A DNA stretch of 64,000 bases, taken from NCBI RefSeq assembly GCF_014195505.1, contig NZ_JACIBV010000001.1, positions 3,968,001 through 4,032,000 on the forward strand, in the 5' to 3' direction. The position numbers were made by a program, and so were the translations under genes. The notes under the pieces are model-generated. The model was given only the letters and a program-made list of their open reading frames with translations. It searched no databases and had not been told where the DNA came from. The stretch is from Nonomuraea dietziae. GTDB lineage: Bacteria; Actinomycetota; Actinomycetes; Streptosporangiales; Streptosporangiaceae. This document shows positions 25,862 through 33,799 of the stretch, in pieces. Numbering within the stretch: the stretch's first letter is position 1; each line of letters starts with the position of its first letter.

Positions 25862-28800
25862 ATGAGACGCACCCTCGCGTTACTCGCCGCCTTGGCGCTC
25901 GCAGTCCTGGGCCACGCGCCACCCGCCTGGTCGGCGGGGCCCAATCTCGCCGCGGGCAAGCAGGTGTCCGCGAGCAGCCACACCGACGTCTACGCCGCGG
26001 GCCGCGCCAACGACGGCGACCAGGCCACCTACTGGGAGAGCGCCAACAACGCCTTCCCCCAGTGGATCCAGATCGACCTCGGCTCGGTCGTCAGCGTCAA
26101 CGAGGTCGTGCTCAAGCTGCCGTCCAGCTGGCAGAGCCGTACGCAGACGCTGACCGTCCAGGGCAGCACCGACGGATCGACCTTCACCACGCTGTCCGCC
26201 TCGGCGGCCCGCACCTTCAACCCGACCGCGACGATCACCTTCGCGCAGGCCGGCGCCCGCTACGTGCGAGTCACGATCACCGCCAACACCGGCTGGCCCG
26301 CGGGGCAGCTGAGCGAGTTCGAGGTCTACGGCCCGGTCACAGGGCCCGACACGCAGGCCCCGACCGCCCCCGGCGACCTGACCTACACCGAGCCGTCCAC
26401 CGGGCAGATCAGGCTCGCCTGGCAGGCCTCGACCGACAACGTCGGCGTGACCGGCTACGACATCTACGCCAACAACGCCCTTCGTGGCACGGTCGCCGGG
26501 AACATCGTCACCTACACCGACAGCCAGCCTGCAGGCGCCACCGTGTCGTACCACGTCAGAGCCAAGGACGCGGCCGGCAACCAGTCTCCTGACAGCAACA
26601 CCGTCACCCGGCAGGGCTCCGGAGGCGGCGGCGCCAACCTCGCCCAGGGCAAGCCCATCACCGCCTCGGGCTCCACCTGGGTCTACAACCCGGGGAACGC
26701 CAACGACGGCGACCTCACCACCTACTGGGAGGGCGGCGGCGGCTACCCGAACACGCTGACCGTGCAGCTCGGCTCGAACGCCGACGTCAGCTCGGTCGTG
26801 CTGAAGCTCAACCCCGACAGCGCGTGGGGCGCCCGCACCCAGACCCTCCAGGTGCTCGGCAGGGAGCAGGGCTCCTCGACCTTCACCTCGCTGAAGTCCT
26901 CGGCCTCCTACGCCTTCAACCCCTCCAGCGGCAACACGGTGACGATCCCTGTCAGCGGGAGGGTCGCCGACGTGCGCCTGTCCTTCACCGCCAACACCGG
27001 CGCCCCGAACGGGCAGGTGGCCGAGTTCCAGGTCGTCGGAGTCCCCGCGCCCAACCCCGACCTGACGATCACCGGCATGACGGTGTCGCCTGGCGCGCCC
27101 GTCGAGAGCGACGCCATCACCCTGTCGGCCACCGTCAGGAACGCGGGCACCCAGGCCTCCGGCGCCACCGACGTCACCTTCCACCTCGGCACCACCAAGG
27201 TCGGCACCGCCAGCGTGGGCGCGCTCCCCGCGGGCGCCTCCGCCACCGTCTCGTCGAACATCGGCACCCGTACGGCCGGAACGTACGCCGTCTCGGCCAA
27301 GGTCGACGAGGCCGACTCCGTCATCGAGCAGAACGAGACCAACAACGCCCACACCCACCCCGCCCAGCTGGTCGTCAAACCCGTCGACAGCGCCGACCTG
27401 CTCGCCTCGCCCGTCGGCTGGACACCGGGCAACCCGGCGAGGGGCGACACCGTCACCTTCACCGTCGCGATCAAGAACCAGGGCACCGTGGCCTCGGCAC
27501 CCGGCGCGCACGGCATCACGCTGACGGTGACCAACGAGGCGGGCACCGTGGTCAAGACCCTCACCGGCGCACACAACGGGATCGTCAACGCGGGGGCGAC
27601 CACCGTGCCCGTCACCCTCGGCACCTGGACCGCGGCCGACGGCAGGTACACGGTCAAGACCGTCATCGCCGACGACGCCAACGAGCTGCCCGTCAAGCGG
27701 GCCAACAACACCACGACCCAGCCGCTGTTCGTGGGACGCGGCGCGAGCCTGCCGTACGACATGTACGAGGCGGAGGACGGCACGCTGGGTGGCGGCGCCC
27801 AGCTCGTCGGCCCGAACAGGACCATCGGCGACCTGGCGGGCGAGGCGTCGGGGCGCAGGGCGGTCACGCTCAACACGACAGGCGCCTCGGTCGAGTTCGT
27901 CACCAAGGCGGCGGCCAACACGCTGGTCACCCGGTTCTCCGTCCCCGACGGCACCACCTCGACGCTGAACGTCTACGTCGACGGCGCCTTCCTCAAGGCG
28001 ATCAACCTGACCTCCAAGCACGCCTGGCTGTACGGCAAGGAGGACAGCCCGAGCAACTCGCCTGGCGCGGGAGCTCCTCGTCACATCTACGACGAGGCCA
28101 ACCTCGTGCTCGGCACGACCGTGGCCAAGGGCAGCAGGATCAGACTGCAGAAGGACGCCGCCAACAGCGGCACGTTCGCGATCGACTTCATCAACCTGGA
28201 GCTGGCCACCGCCCTGCCCAACCCCGATCCGGCGCGCTATGCCGTACCGGCCGGGTTCACCCACCAGGACGTCCAGAACGCGCTCGACAGGGCGCGCCAG
28301 GACGCCAACCTGGTCGGCGTCTACCTGCCCGCGGGCGACTACCCGACGGCTCAGAAGTTCCAGGTGTACGGCAAGGCCGTCAAGGTGGCCGGCGCTGGGC
28401 CGTGGTTCACCCGGTTCGTCTCCCCTGTCACGCAGGAGAACACCGACGTCGGCTTCAGGGTGGAGAGTTCGGCGAACGGCTCGTCGTTCAGCGGGTTCGC
28501 CTCCTTCGGCAACTACACCACCAGGAACGACGGCCCCGGCAAGGTCTGGGACCTCACCGGCGTCTCGAACGTGACCATGGACAACATCTGGGTGGAGCAC
28601 CAGATGTGCATGTTCTGGGGAGCCAACGTCCACAACATCACGATCACGAACTCCCGCATCCGTGACACGTTCGCCGACGGGGTCAACATGACCAACGGCA
28701 GTACGAACAACACCGTCAGGAACGTGGAGGCGCGCTCCACCGGCGACGACAGCTTCGCGCTGTTCGCCGCCACCGACTCCAACGACGCCGACCAGACGGG

Positions 28801-29392
28801 CAACGTCTACGAGAACCTGACCGCGACGCTGACGTGGCGGGCGGCGGGGCTGGCGGTGTACGGCGGTTCGGACAACGTCTTCCGCAACATCCACATCGCC
28901 GACATGCTCGTCTACTCCGGGATCACGATCAGCTCGCTCGACTTCGGTTATCCGATGAGGGGCTTCGGCACCACACCGACCCGGTTCGAGAACATCTCGC
29001 TCGTCAGGGCGGGCGGGCACTTCTGGGGCAACCAGACTTTCCCGGCGATCTGGCTGTTCTCCGCCTCGAAGGTGTTCCAGGGGATCAGGATCAGCAACGT
29101 GGACATCGTGGATCCGACCTACTCGGGGATCATGTTCCAGACGCAGTACCTCGGCGGCAGGCCGGTGAACCCGATCACCGACACCGTGCTGACGGACGTC
29201 TCGATCACGGGAGCGCGGAAGAGCGGTGACGCGTTCGACGCGAAGTCCGGGTTCGGGATCTGGGCCAACGAACTGCCCGAGGAGGGGCAGGGCCCCGCGG
29301 TCGGTTCGGCCACGTTCAACGGGCTGCGGATGAGCGGCAACCACACCGACGTGCGCAACACGACGTCCACCTTCACCATCACCGTCAACTAG
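25862..29392 (+). CDS. Secreted multidomain GH87-type alpha-1,3-glucanase (mutanase)
   Basis: This secreted 1176-residue enzyme probably hydrolyses alpha-1,3-glucan (fungal wall or bacterial mutan). After the signal peptide (MRRTLALLAALALAVLGHAP) come a discoidin/F5-8C domain (about 30-155), an FN3 domain (165-250), a second discoidin domain (258-395), two CARDB-like domains (398-620), a CBM6/35-type domain beginning DMYEAEDGTL (632-780) and a right-handed beta-helix (793-1176). Asp939, Asp962 and Asp963 (ADGVNM, STGDDSF) have the same 23+1 spacing as the essential Asp triad reported for GH87 Agl-KA, as I recall it. The ATG at 25862 is chosen because the signal peptide starts there; an upstream in-frame extension of 70 codons has no such feature. 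Confidence 0.85.
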   Translation: MRRTLALLAALALAVLGHAPPAWSAGPNLAAGKQVSASSHTDVYAAGRANDGDQATYWESANNAFPQWIQIDLGSVVSVNEVVLKLPSSWQSRTQTLTVQGSTDGSTFTTLSASAARTFNPTATITFAQAGARYVRVTITANTGWPAGQLSEFEVYGPVTGPDTQAPTAPGDLTYTEPSTGQIRLAWQASTDNVGVTGYDIYANNALRGTVAGNIVTYTDSQPAGATVSYHVRAKDAAGNQSPDSNTVTRQGSGGGGANLAQGKPITASGSTWVYNPGNANDGDLTTYWEGGGGYPNTLTVQLGSNADVSSVVLKLNPDSAWGARTQTLQVLGREQGSSTFTSLKSSASYAFNPSSGNTVTIPVSGRVADVRLSFTANTGAPNGQVAEFQVVGVPAPNPDLTITGMTVSPGAPVESDAITLSATVRNAGTQASGATDVTFHLGTTKVGTASVGALPAGASATVSSNIGTRTAGTYAVSAKVDEADSVIEQNETNNAHTHPAQLVVKPVDSADLLASPVGWTPGNPARGDTVTFTVAIKNQGTVASAPGAHGITLTVTNEAGTVVKTLTGAHNGIVNAGATTVPVTLGTWTAADGRYTVKTVIADDANELPVKRANNTTTQPLFVGRGASLPYDMYEAEDGTLGGGAQLVGPNRTIGDLAGEASGRRAVTLNTTGASVEFVTKAAANTLVTRFSVPDGTTSTLNVYVDGAFLKAINLTSKHAWLYGKEDSPSNSPGAGAPRHIYDEANLVLGTTVAKGSRIRLQKDAANSGTFAIDFINLELATALPNPDPARYAVPAGFTHQDVQNALDRARQDANLVGVYLPAGDYPTAQKFQVYGKAVKVAGAGPWFTRFVSPVTQENTDVGFRVESSANGSSFSGFASFGNYTTRNDGPGKVWDLTGVSNVTMDNIWVEHQMCMFWGANVHNITITNSRIRDTFADGVNMTNGSTNNTVRNVEARSTGDDSFALFAATDSNDADQTGNVYENLTATLTWRAAGLAVYGGSDNVFRNIHIADMLVYSGITISSLDFGYPMRGFGTTPTRFENISLVRAGGHFWGNQTFPAIWLFSASKVFQGIRISNVDIVDPTYSGIMFQTQYLGGRPVNPITDTVLTDVSITGARKSGDAFDAKSGFGIWANELPEEGQGPAVGSATFNGLRMSGNHTDVRNTTSTFTITVN

Positions 29393-29432
29393 ACCGGGAG
29401 GCGCGGGCTCGGTGTGCTCCCGATCCCGCGCC

Positions 29433-29545
29433 TCTCCCCCGGTCTCCCCAATCCCCCGTCTCCTTGGTCTCCCCAGTCTCCCGGGGTCTCCCCGGTCTCC
29501 CGGTCTCCGCCGGTCTCCGCCGGTCTCCGCCGGTCTCCCCCGATT
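29433..29545. repeat. Pyrimidine-rich simple repeat
   Basis: About 110 bases are nearly pure C/T with scattered GG on the + strand. The last part is three exact copies of CGGTCTCCGC (29501-29530) plus a fourth imperfect one; earlier units are looser variants of GGTCTCCCC. It lies between the glucanase stop and the MBL-fold gene and is not coding in any convincing way. Confidence 0.8.
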
Positions 29546-29608
29546 TTCCCAAGGCCGGCCGGGCCGCTCGCCGTGACGGTGCAGGGGTATCGGGGTAAGC
29601 AGCGGAGT

Positions 29609-30553
29609 ATGCCCGCCTTCGCGTCCTCCGGTGATCTGGAGGAGAAGCAACAGACCCTGGAGATCGTCGGCGACGGCGTCTACGCGCTCACCGCCGAGGG
29701 CGACCCCAACGTCGGCGCGATCGAGGCCGACGACTTCCTCGTCTGCTTCGAGGCCATGGCCACCCCCACCGCCGCGAGGCAATGGCTGGCCAGGCTGCGA
29801 GAGCACACCGACAAGCCGATCCGCTACCTCGTCCTCTCGCACTACCACGCCGTCAGGGTGCTGGGCGCGTCCGCGTTCGGCGCCGACGTGATCGTCTCGC
29901 ACGCCAACACCAGGGCCCTCATCGAGGAGCGCGGGCAGCAGGACTGGGAGTCGGAGTACGGCAGGATGCCCAGGCTGTTCAAGGACCCCGGCTCGATCCC
30001 CGGCCTCACCCTGCCCACGCTCACCTTCACCGACCGCCTCGCCATCGACCTCGGCGGTGGCCGCTTCCTCGAACTGCACCACCTGGGCAGGGGGCACACC
30101 GAGGGCGACATCGTGGCGTGGCTGCCGGACGAGCGGATCCTGTTCGCCGGCGACCTGGTCGAGGCCAGGGCCGCCCTCTACACCGGCGACGCCTTCCACC
30201 GCGAGTGGTCGACGACCACGCTCGACCGCGTCACCGCGCTCGGCGCCCGCACGCTGATCGGCGGACGGGGTCCGGTCACGCGCGAAGTCGGCGCGGCGAT
30301 CGGGCAGACGCGCGACTTCCTCGAGGTGATGCTGCGCGAGGTCGGCGCGGCGCACGAGCGAGGCGGCACGCTGAAGGAGGCCTTCGACGCCGCCCACGCC
30401 GCCCTCGCGCCGCGGTACGGCGGGTGGCCGATCTTCGAGCACTGCTTGCCGTTCAACGTCTCCCGCCTCTGGGACGAGCTGGACGGCGTCGAGCGGCCGG
30501 TCATCTGGACGGCGGAACGGGACAGGGCGGTATGGGACCTGCTCCAGTCGTGA
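29609..30553 (+). CDS. MBL-fold protein with altered metal-binding motif
   Basis: A metallo-beta-lactamase-fold hydrolase-like protein (314 residues). Fold elements are visible (GDGVYALTAEGDPNVGAIEA, LVLSHYHAVRVLG near residue 77, LHHLGRGHTEGDIVAWLPD, FAGDLVEAR). The usual HxHxDH signature reads HYHAVR, lacking the Asp-His pair, so the metal site is at most partial. The ATG at 29609 is chosen over a GTG at 29573, which would add unconserved residues running into the simple repeat. The 3' end overlaps the FAD monooxygenase gene by 22 bases, so the two are co-expressed, probably in degradation of an aromatic or polyketide-like compound (inference). Confidence 0.82.
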   Translation: MPAFASSGDLEEKQQTLEIVGDGVYALTAEGDPNVGAIEADDFLVCFEAMATPTAARQWLARLREHTDKPIRYLVLSHYHAVRVLGASAFGADVIVSHANTRALIEERGQQDWESEYGRMPRLFKDPGSIPGLTLPTLTFTDRLAIDLGGGRFLELHHLGRGHTEGDIVAWLPDERILFAGDLVEARAALYTGDAFHREWSTTTLDRVTALGARTLIGGRGPVTREVGAAIGQTRDFLEVMLREVGAAHERGGTLKEAFDAAHAALAPRYGGWPIFEHCLPFNVSRLWDELDGVERPVIWTAERDRAVWDLLQS

Positions 30554-32046
30554 TCGCGGGGGCGGGCCCCGTCGGGCTCGCCACCGCGCTGCTCCTGGCC
30601 CGCTGGCGGGTGCCGACCGTGCTGCTGGAGGCGGCGGCGCAGCGCGCCTGCCCCGGCTCGAAGGCGATCTGCTTCCAGCGCGACGTGCTCGACATCCTCG
30701 ACCGCGTGGGCGTGGCGGGCGCCATGGTGGCCGAAGGGGTCACCTGGACCACGGGCCGCACCTACTTCCGCGAGCACGAGCTCTACTCGGTGACCTTCCC
30801 CGAGGCGGAGGTGCCGCCGTGGATCAACATCTCGCAGGCCAGGGTGGAGGAGCTGCTGTGCGCCAGGGTCGCCGCCGAGCCACTGATCGACCTCAGGCAC
30901 GGCAGCCCGGTGATCGGCTACCGCGAGGACGCCGATGGGGTCGACGTTCTCACGCCCGACGGCCCCGTGCGCGGCTCGCACCTGGTCGGGGCGGACGGCC
31001 CGCGCAGCGCCGTCAGGAGGCTGGCCGACATCGCCTTTCCCGGCCGCTCGTTCGAGGACCTGTTCCTGATCTGCGACATCAAGGCGTCGCTGCCGTTCCC
31101 CAAAGAGCGCCGCTTCTACTTCGACCCACCGTGGAATCCCGGACGGCAGGTGCTGGTCCACCAGTGCCCCGACTCGGTGTGGCGGATCGACTGGCAGGTG
31201 CCTCCGGGCTTCGACCCGGCGACGGCCGACCTCGACGCCATGGTCAGGCGCATCACGGGGAGCCGGCCGTACGAGATCGTCTGGCTGACGGTCTACCGGT
31301 TCCACTCGCGGGTGGCCACCTCGCTCGGACGCGGGCGGGTCTTCCTCGCGGGCGACGCCGCGCACCTGTTCGCCCCCTTCGGGGCGCGCGGCCTGAACTC
31401 GGGGCTGCAGGACGCGGAGAACCTCGCCTGGAAGCTGGCCCTGGTACGGCGGGGCGCGCCCGATCGGCTGCTGGACTCCTACGATGCCGAGCGGCGGGCG
31501 GCGGCGCTGGTCAACCTGGCGGTGACGGCGAGGACGATGGAGTTCCTCGTGCCGCAGAGCCCGCCGCAGTGGGAGTGGCGGCGCACGGTGCTGGAGCGGG
31601 CCGTCGCCGATCCGGAGGCCAGGAAGCTGATCGACTCGGGGAAGCTGGCCGAGCCGTACTGGTATGTCGACTCCCCGCTGACCACCTCCACGGGCCCCGT
31701 GCCGGAGGAGCCCGGCGTGGCGCGGCCGCCGGTGCCGGGGGTGATCTGCCCTGACGCGCCGGTGCGGGGCGGGCGGTTGAGGCAGCGCTTCGGCGCTGGC
31801 TTCGTCGTGCTGGTCGCGCGGCCCGACAGGATCGCGCCCGCGGCCCTGGGGGCCGAGCTGGGGGTGGACGTGCCTGTCGAGGTGCTCGCGCGCTCCGAGC
31901 TCGGGCTCGACGCGGCGGTGCTCGGCGAAGGGGCGGGGCCCGACAGCGTCCACCTGGTCAGGCCCGACGGTCACCTGGCCGCGGTCCTGCCCTCGTTCTC
32001 GGCCGAGGCGCTCACGACCGCACTCCACAGGGCCGTGGGACTCTGA
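30532..32046 (+). CDS. FAD-dependent aromatic monooxygenase (PHBH-type)
   Basis: A flavoprotein hydroxylase of the p-hydroxybenzoate hydroxylase class (504 residues). It shows the N-terminal dinucleotide motif VVIAGAGPVGLATALLLARW, a GADGPRSAVR DG-motif, GRVFLAGDAAHLFAPFGARG for FAD ribityl binding, and GLNSGLQDAENLAWKLAL. A C-terminal thioredoxin-like region (about 400-504) is as in MhpA/phenol hydroxylase relatives. It would hydroxylate an aromatic substrate with NAD(P)H and O2. The start ATG at 30532 lies inside the end of the MBL-fold gene; a GTG at 30550 is an alternative. The substrate is not readable from sequence. Confidence 0.9.
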   Translation: MGPAPVVIAGAGPVGLATALLLARWRVPTVLLEAAAQRACPGSKAICFQRDVLDILDRVGVAGAMVAEGVTWTTGRTYFREHELYSVTFPEAEVPPWINISQARVEELLCARVAAEPLIDLRHGSPVIGYREDADGVDVLTPDGPVRGSHLVGADGPRSAVRRLADIAFPGRSFEDLFLICDIKASLPFPKERRFYFDPPWNPGRQVLVHQCPDSVWRIDWQVPPGFDPATADLDAMVRRITGSRPYEIVWLTVYRFHSRVATSLGRGRVFLAGDAAHLFAPFGARGLNSGLQDAENLAWKLALVRRGAPDRLLDSYDAERRAAALVNLAVTARTMEFLVPQSPPQWEWRRTVLERAVADPEARKLIDSGKLAEPYWYVDSPLTTSTGPVPEEPGVARPPVPGVICPDAPVRGGRLRQRFGAGFVVLVARPDRIAPAALGAELGVDVPVEVLARSELGLDAAVLGEGAGPDSVHLVRPDGHLAAVLPSFSAEALTTALHRAVGL

Positions 32047-32107
32047 CCCCAGAGCCCCGGGCACTGACCCCAGAGCCGCAGGGCGCTGACCCCAGAGCCG
32101 CAGGGCG
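32043..32107. repeat. 22-bp tandem repeat at the monooxygenase 3' end
   Basis: Two exact copies of a 22-base unit beginning CTGACCCCAGAGCCGCAGGG follow one 21-base variant that overlaps the monooxygenase stop codon. The perfect palindrome CTGACGTCAG follows directly (32108-32117). No coding role is seen. Confidence 0.85.
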
Positions 32108-32222
32108 CTGACGTCAGGCTTCTCTGGCTCACTTTCGATGATCTCGGTGGCAGATCGTGGCTCCGTCAGCTGGACCGGAGGACGCGAGCCCGTAGAAGTC
32201 GAAGTCGGCGCGGCCGAACAGC

Positions 32223-33062
32223 TCAGGCCCGGAGGAACTCGGCGATCGGCTCGGCCTGGCCGAAGACGGCGTGACCGACCTCGGGGAGCAGCTTCACGGT
32301 CGAGCGCGAGACGCACTCACGGACGCGCCGCGCGGTCTGGTGGGAGTCGAACATGGCGTCATTGCCACCGACGATGACGAGTACGGGCATGGTGAGGCCG
32401 CGCAACGCGTCGTCGGAGAACACCGGGAGCTTCTCCCTGCGCGGGTTGAAGTGCGTGAACGTCAGGACGACGGCGTCGAGCGCCTGCCGGTCCTTCTCCG
32501 CGTCCAGTCCTGCGACAGCCATCGCCGACTCGCGCAGTCCGCCGCGCCGGAACGGGCGGGTCAGCAGGGCCTTGAAGATCCAGCCGACCTTCTGCCGCCC
32601 CACGCCGCCGGGGCACATCAGGGCCAGGCGGGTCACTCGTTCTGGACGGCGGACGGCGTAGTCCAGGGCCGTCCAGCCGCCGAGGGATGTGCCGACGAAC
32701 GCGGCGTCGGTGATCCCGAGCCCTTCCAGTACGTCGTCCAGCCAGAGTGATACGGCGTCGGAGTCCAGGGCGGGGCGCGAGGGTGCGCTCAGGCCTGGCT
32801 CACCGACGAGGTCGACGGCATACGTGCGGAAGTGCTGAGACCAGGTGGCGACATCTCCTCGCCACATCGACGTGTTCGCACCGGAGCCGTGCAGCAGCAC
32901 CAGAGGCGGCGCGTCCTGCGGGCCGGAGACGAGGACGAAGGTCTCGCCCTCGCGAGTCGGCACCCGTACGTGCTCGGCGGGAAGCGGCCAGGCGTCCAGC
33001 ACCTGCCGGTAGTGGTCGCGGAGCTCGCGTTCACCGGCCTCGGACTTGTAGATCATGGTCAT
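32223..33062 (-). CDS. Alpha/beta hydrolase
   Basis: A cytoplasmic alpha/beta-fold hydrolase (279 residues), with the oxyanion region LVLLHGSGAN, nucleophile Ser in VGTSLGGW, acid in VIVGGNDAMF and His in EVGHAVFG. The substrate is unknown; an esterase or haloperoxidase-like enzyme is plausible. The start at 33062 overlaps the stop of the DUF4180 gene by four bases (ATGA). Longer in-frame versions would only add Arg-rich shadow sequence of that gene. It is probably transcribed with DUF4180 from the MerR-type promoter upstream. Confidence 0.88.
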   Translation of the reverse strand: MTMIYKSEAGERELRDHYRQVLDAWPLPAEHVRVPTREGETFVLVSGPQDAPPLVLLHGSGANTSMWRGDVATWSQHFRTYAVDLVGEPGLSAPSRPALDSDAVSLWLDDVLEGLGITDAAFVGTSLGGWTALDYAVRRPERVTRLALMCPGGVGRQKVGWIFKALLTRPFRRGGLRESAMAVAGLDAEKDRQALDAVVLTFTHFNPRREKLPVFSDDALRGLTMPVLVIVGGNDAMFDSHQTARRVRECVSRSTVKLLPEVGHAVFGQAEPIAEFLRA

Positions 33063-33334
33063 GACGACTGCGCCCCCACTCGCGCGTCGAGCGCGTCGAG
33101 CGCGTCGAGATCTGGAACGAACCGCACGTCGCCGGACCTGTTCGGTTCGCCGACGAGCGCGCGCGGAGCAGAACTGACCGCCAGACATGAGATGTCGCCG
33201 ACGACCACAAGCTTCGGTCCGTAGTTGACGAACTTCCGCATGAGCTCGCCCGCGAAACGGGTGCCCAGCGAGAAGAACCGCTCGTCCAGGCGGGCCGCGG
33301 GCACCGCCATCATGTCCTGTTGCGGCATGGCCAT
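33059..33334 (-). CDS. N-terminally truncated DUF4180-family protein
   Basis: The 91-residue product contains the second half of a DUF4180 domain (ARLDERFFSLGTRFAGELMR, then KFVNYGPKLVVVGDIS and a C-terminal FVPDLDAL). Family members are usually about 120 residues, with some 45 residues before VPxERLDERFF that are replaced here by about a dozen unrelated ones. Despite this the gene keeps a perfect AAGGAGG eight bases before ATG 33334 and a promoter, so it may be expressed. The function of DUF4180 is unknown; it commonly sits beside MerR regulators. Read it as a truncated and possibly non-functional member. Confidence 0.7.
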   Translation of the reverse strand: MAMPQQDMMAVPAARLDERFFSLGTRFAGELMRKFVNYGPKLVVVGDISCLAVSSAPRALVGEPNRSGDVRFVPDLDALDALDARVGAQSS

Positions 33335-33355
33335 CGGGACCACCTCCTTGGCAGC

Positions 33356-33386
33356 AGTGAAGACCTTGTCACCGTGTCAAGGTCAA
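33356..33386 (-). promoter_or_regulatory. MerR-type promoter with 19-bp spacer
   Basis: On the minus strand a -35 TTGACC (33381-33386) and a -10 TTCACT (33356-33361) are 19 bases apart. The spacer carries the inverted repeat ACCTTG-N9-CAAGGT (33363-33383). An over-long spacer filled by a dyad is the mark of MerR-regulated promoters. No MerR gene lies next to it in this window. Confidence 0.7.
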
Positions 33387-33507
33387 GTGGGGTCACGGCG
33401 CGAGATCTCCAGGCATCCTCTGGCGGCGCCGGCGAAGGATCCATCCGTCCAGCAGGTGACCCTCGCGAGGGAGCCAGAACCCCTCGGGACCGCGGGACGC
33501 TGACGTC

Positions 33508-33744
33508 TCAGCGACCCGGGCGGCGCAGCAGCACGGCCAGGTCGACGGCGGCGAGCAGCGCGACCGCGTACGCGATGGCCGCCTCCCACCACCAGACCTC
33601 CGCCCCCGTGCTCACCGCCCGCACGGTGAAGAAGACCGCGGCGACCAGCGCCACCGGCAGCGCGATGGCGGACAGGATCTTCCTGGCCCGCCTCGGGCTG
33701 CGGGCGGTGGCCGGCTCGGTTCCCGCCCGGTCACGCAACCACAT
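33508..33744 (-). CDS. Small two-helix membrane protein, DUF6343-like
   Basis: A 78-residue membrane protein. The N-terminal RAGTEPATARSPRRAR resembles the (R)TGxEPVTARSPxRLR start of actinobacterial DUF6343 proteins, followed by two hydrophobic helices (about 27-45 and 52-70) and an Arg-rich end. Function is unknown. The ATG at 33744 is chosen because AAAGGAGG lies six bases upstream; the ORF could extend 34 codons further without any supporting signal. Confidence 0.75.
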   Translation of the reverse strand: MWLRDRAGTEPATARSPRRARKILSAIALPVALVAAVFFTVRAVSTGAEVWWWEAAIAYAVALLAAVDLAVLLRRPGR

Positions 33745-33799
33745 GCTCGGCCTCCTTTCTGACGAGGCACCCCAAGCGAGGCACCTCAGACGCGACACC

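Noticed and set aside
25880..30442. A 1520-codon minus-strand open frame opposite the GH87 gene
   Set aside because: It is a high-GC shadow of the + strand coding sequence: Arg/Gly/Val-rich, no domain motifs, no ribosome site, and it runs across the glucanase, the simple repeat and the MBL gene.
33063..33188. N-terminal extension of the alpha/beta hydrolase
   Set aside because: The extra 42 codons are Arg-rich and are the shadow of the DUF4180 C-terminus; the four-base ATGA overlap at 33059-33062 is the natural start.
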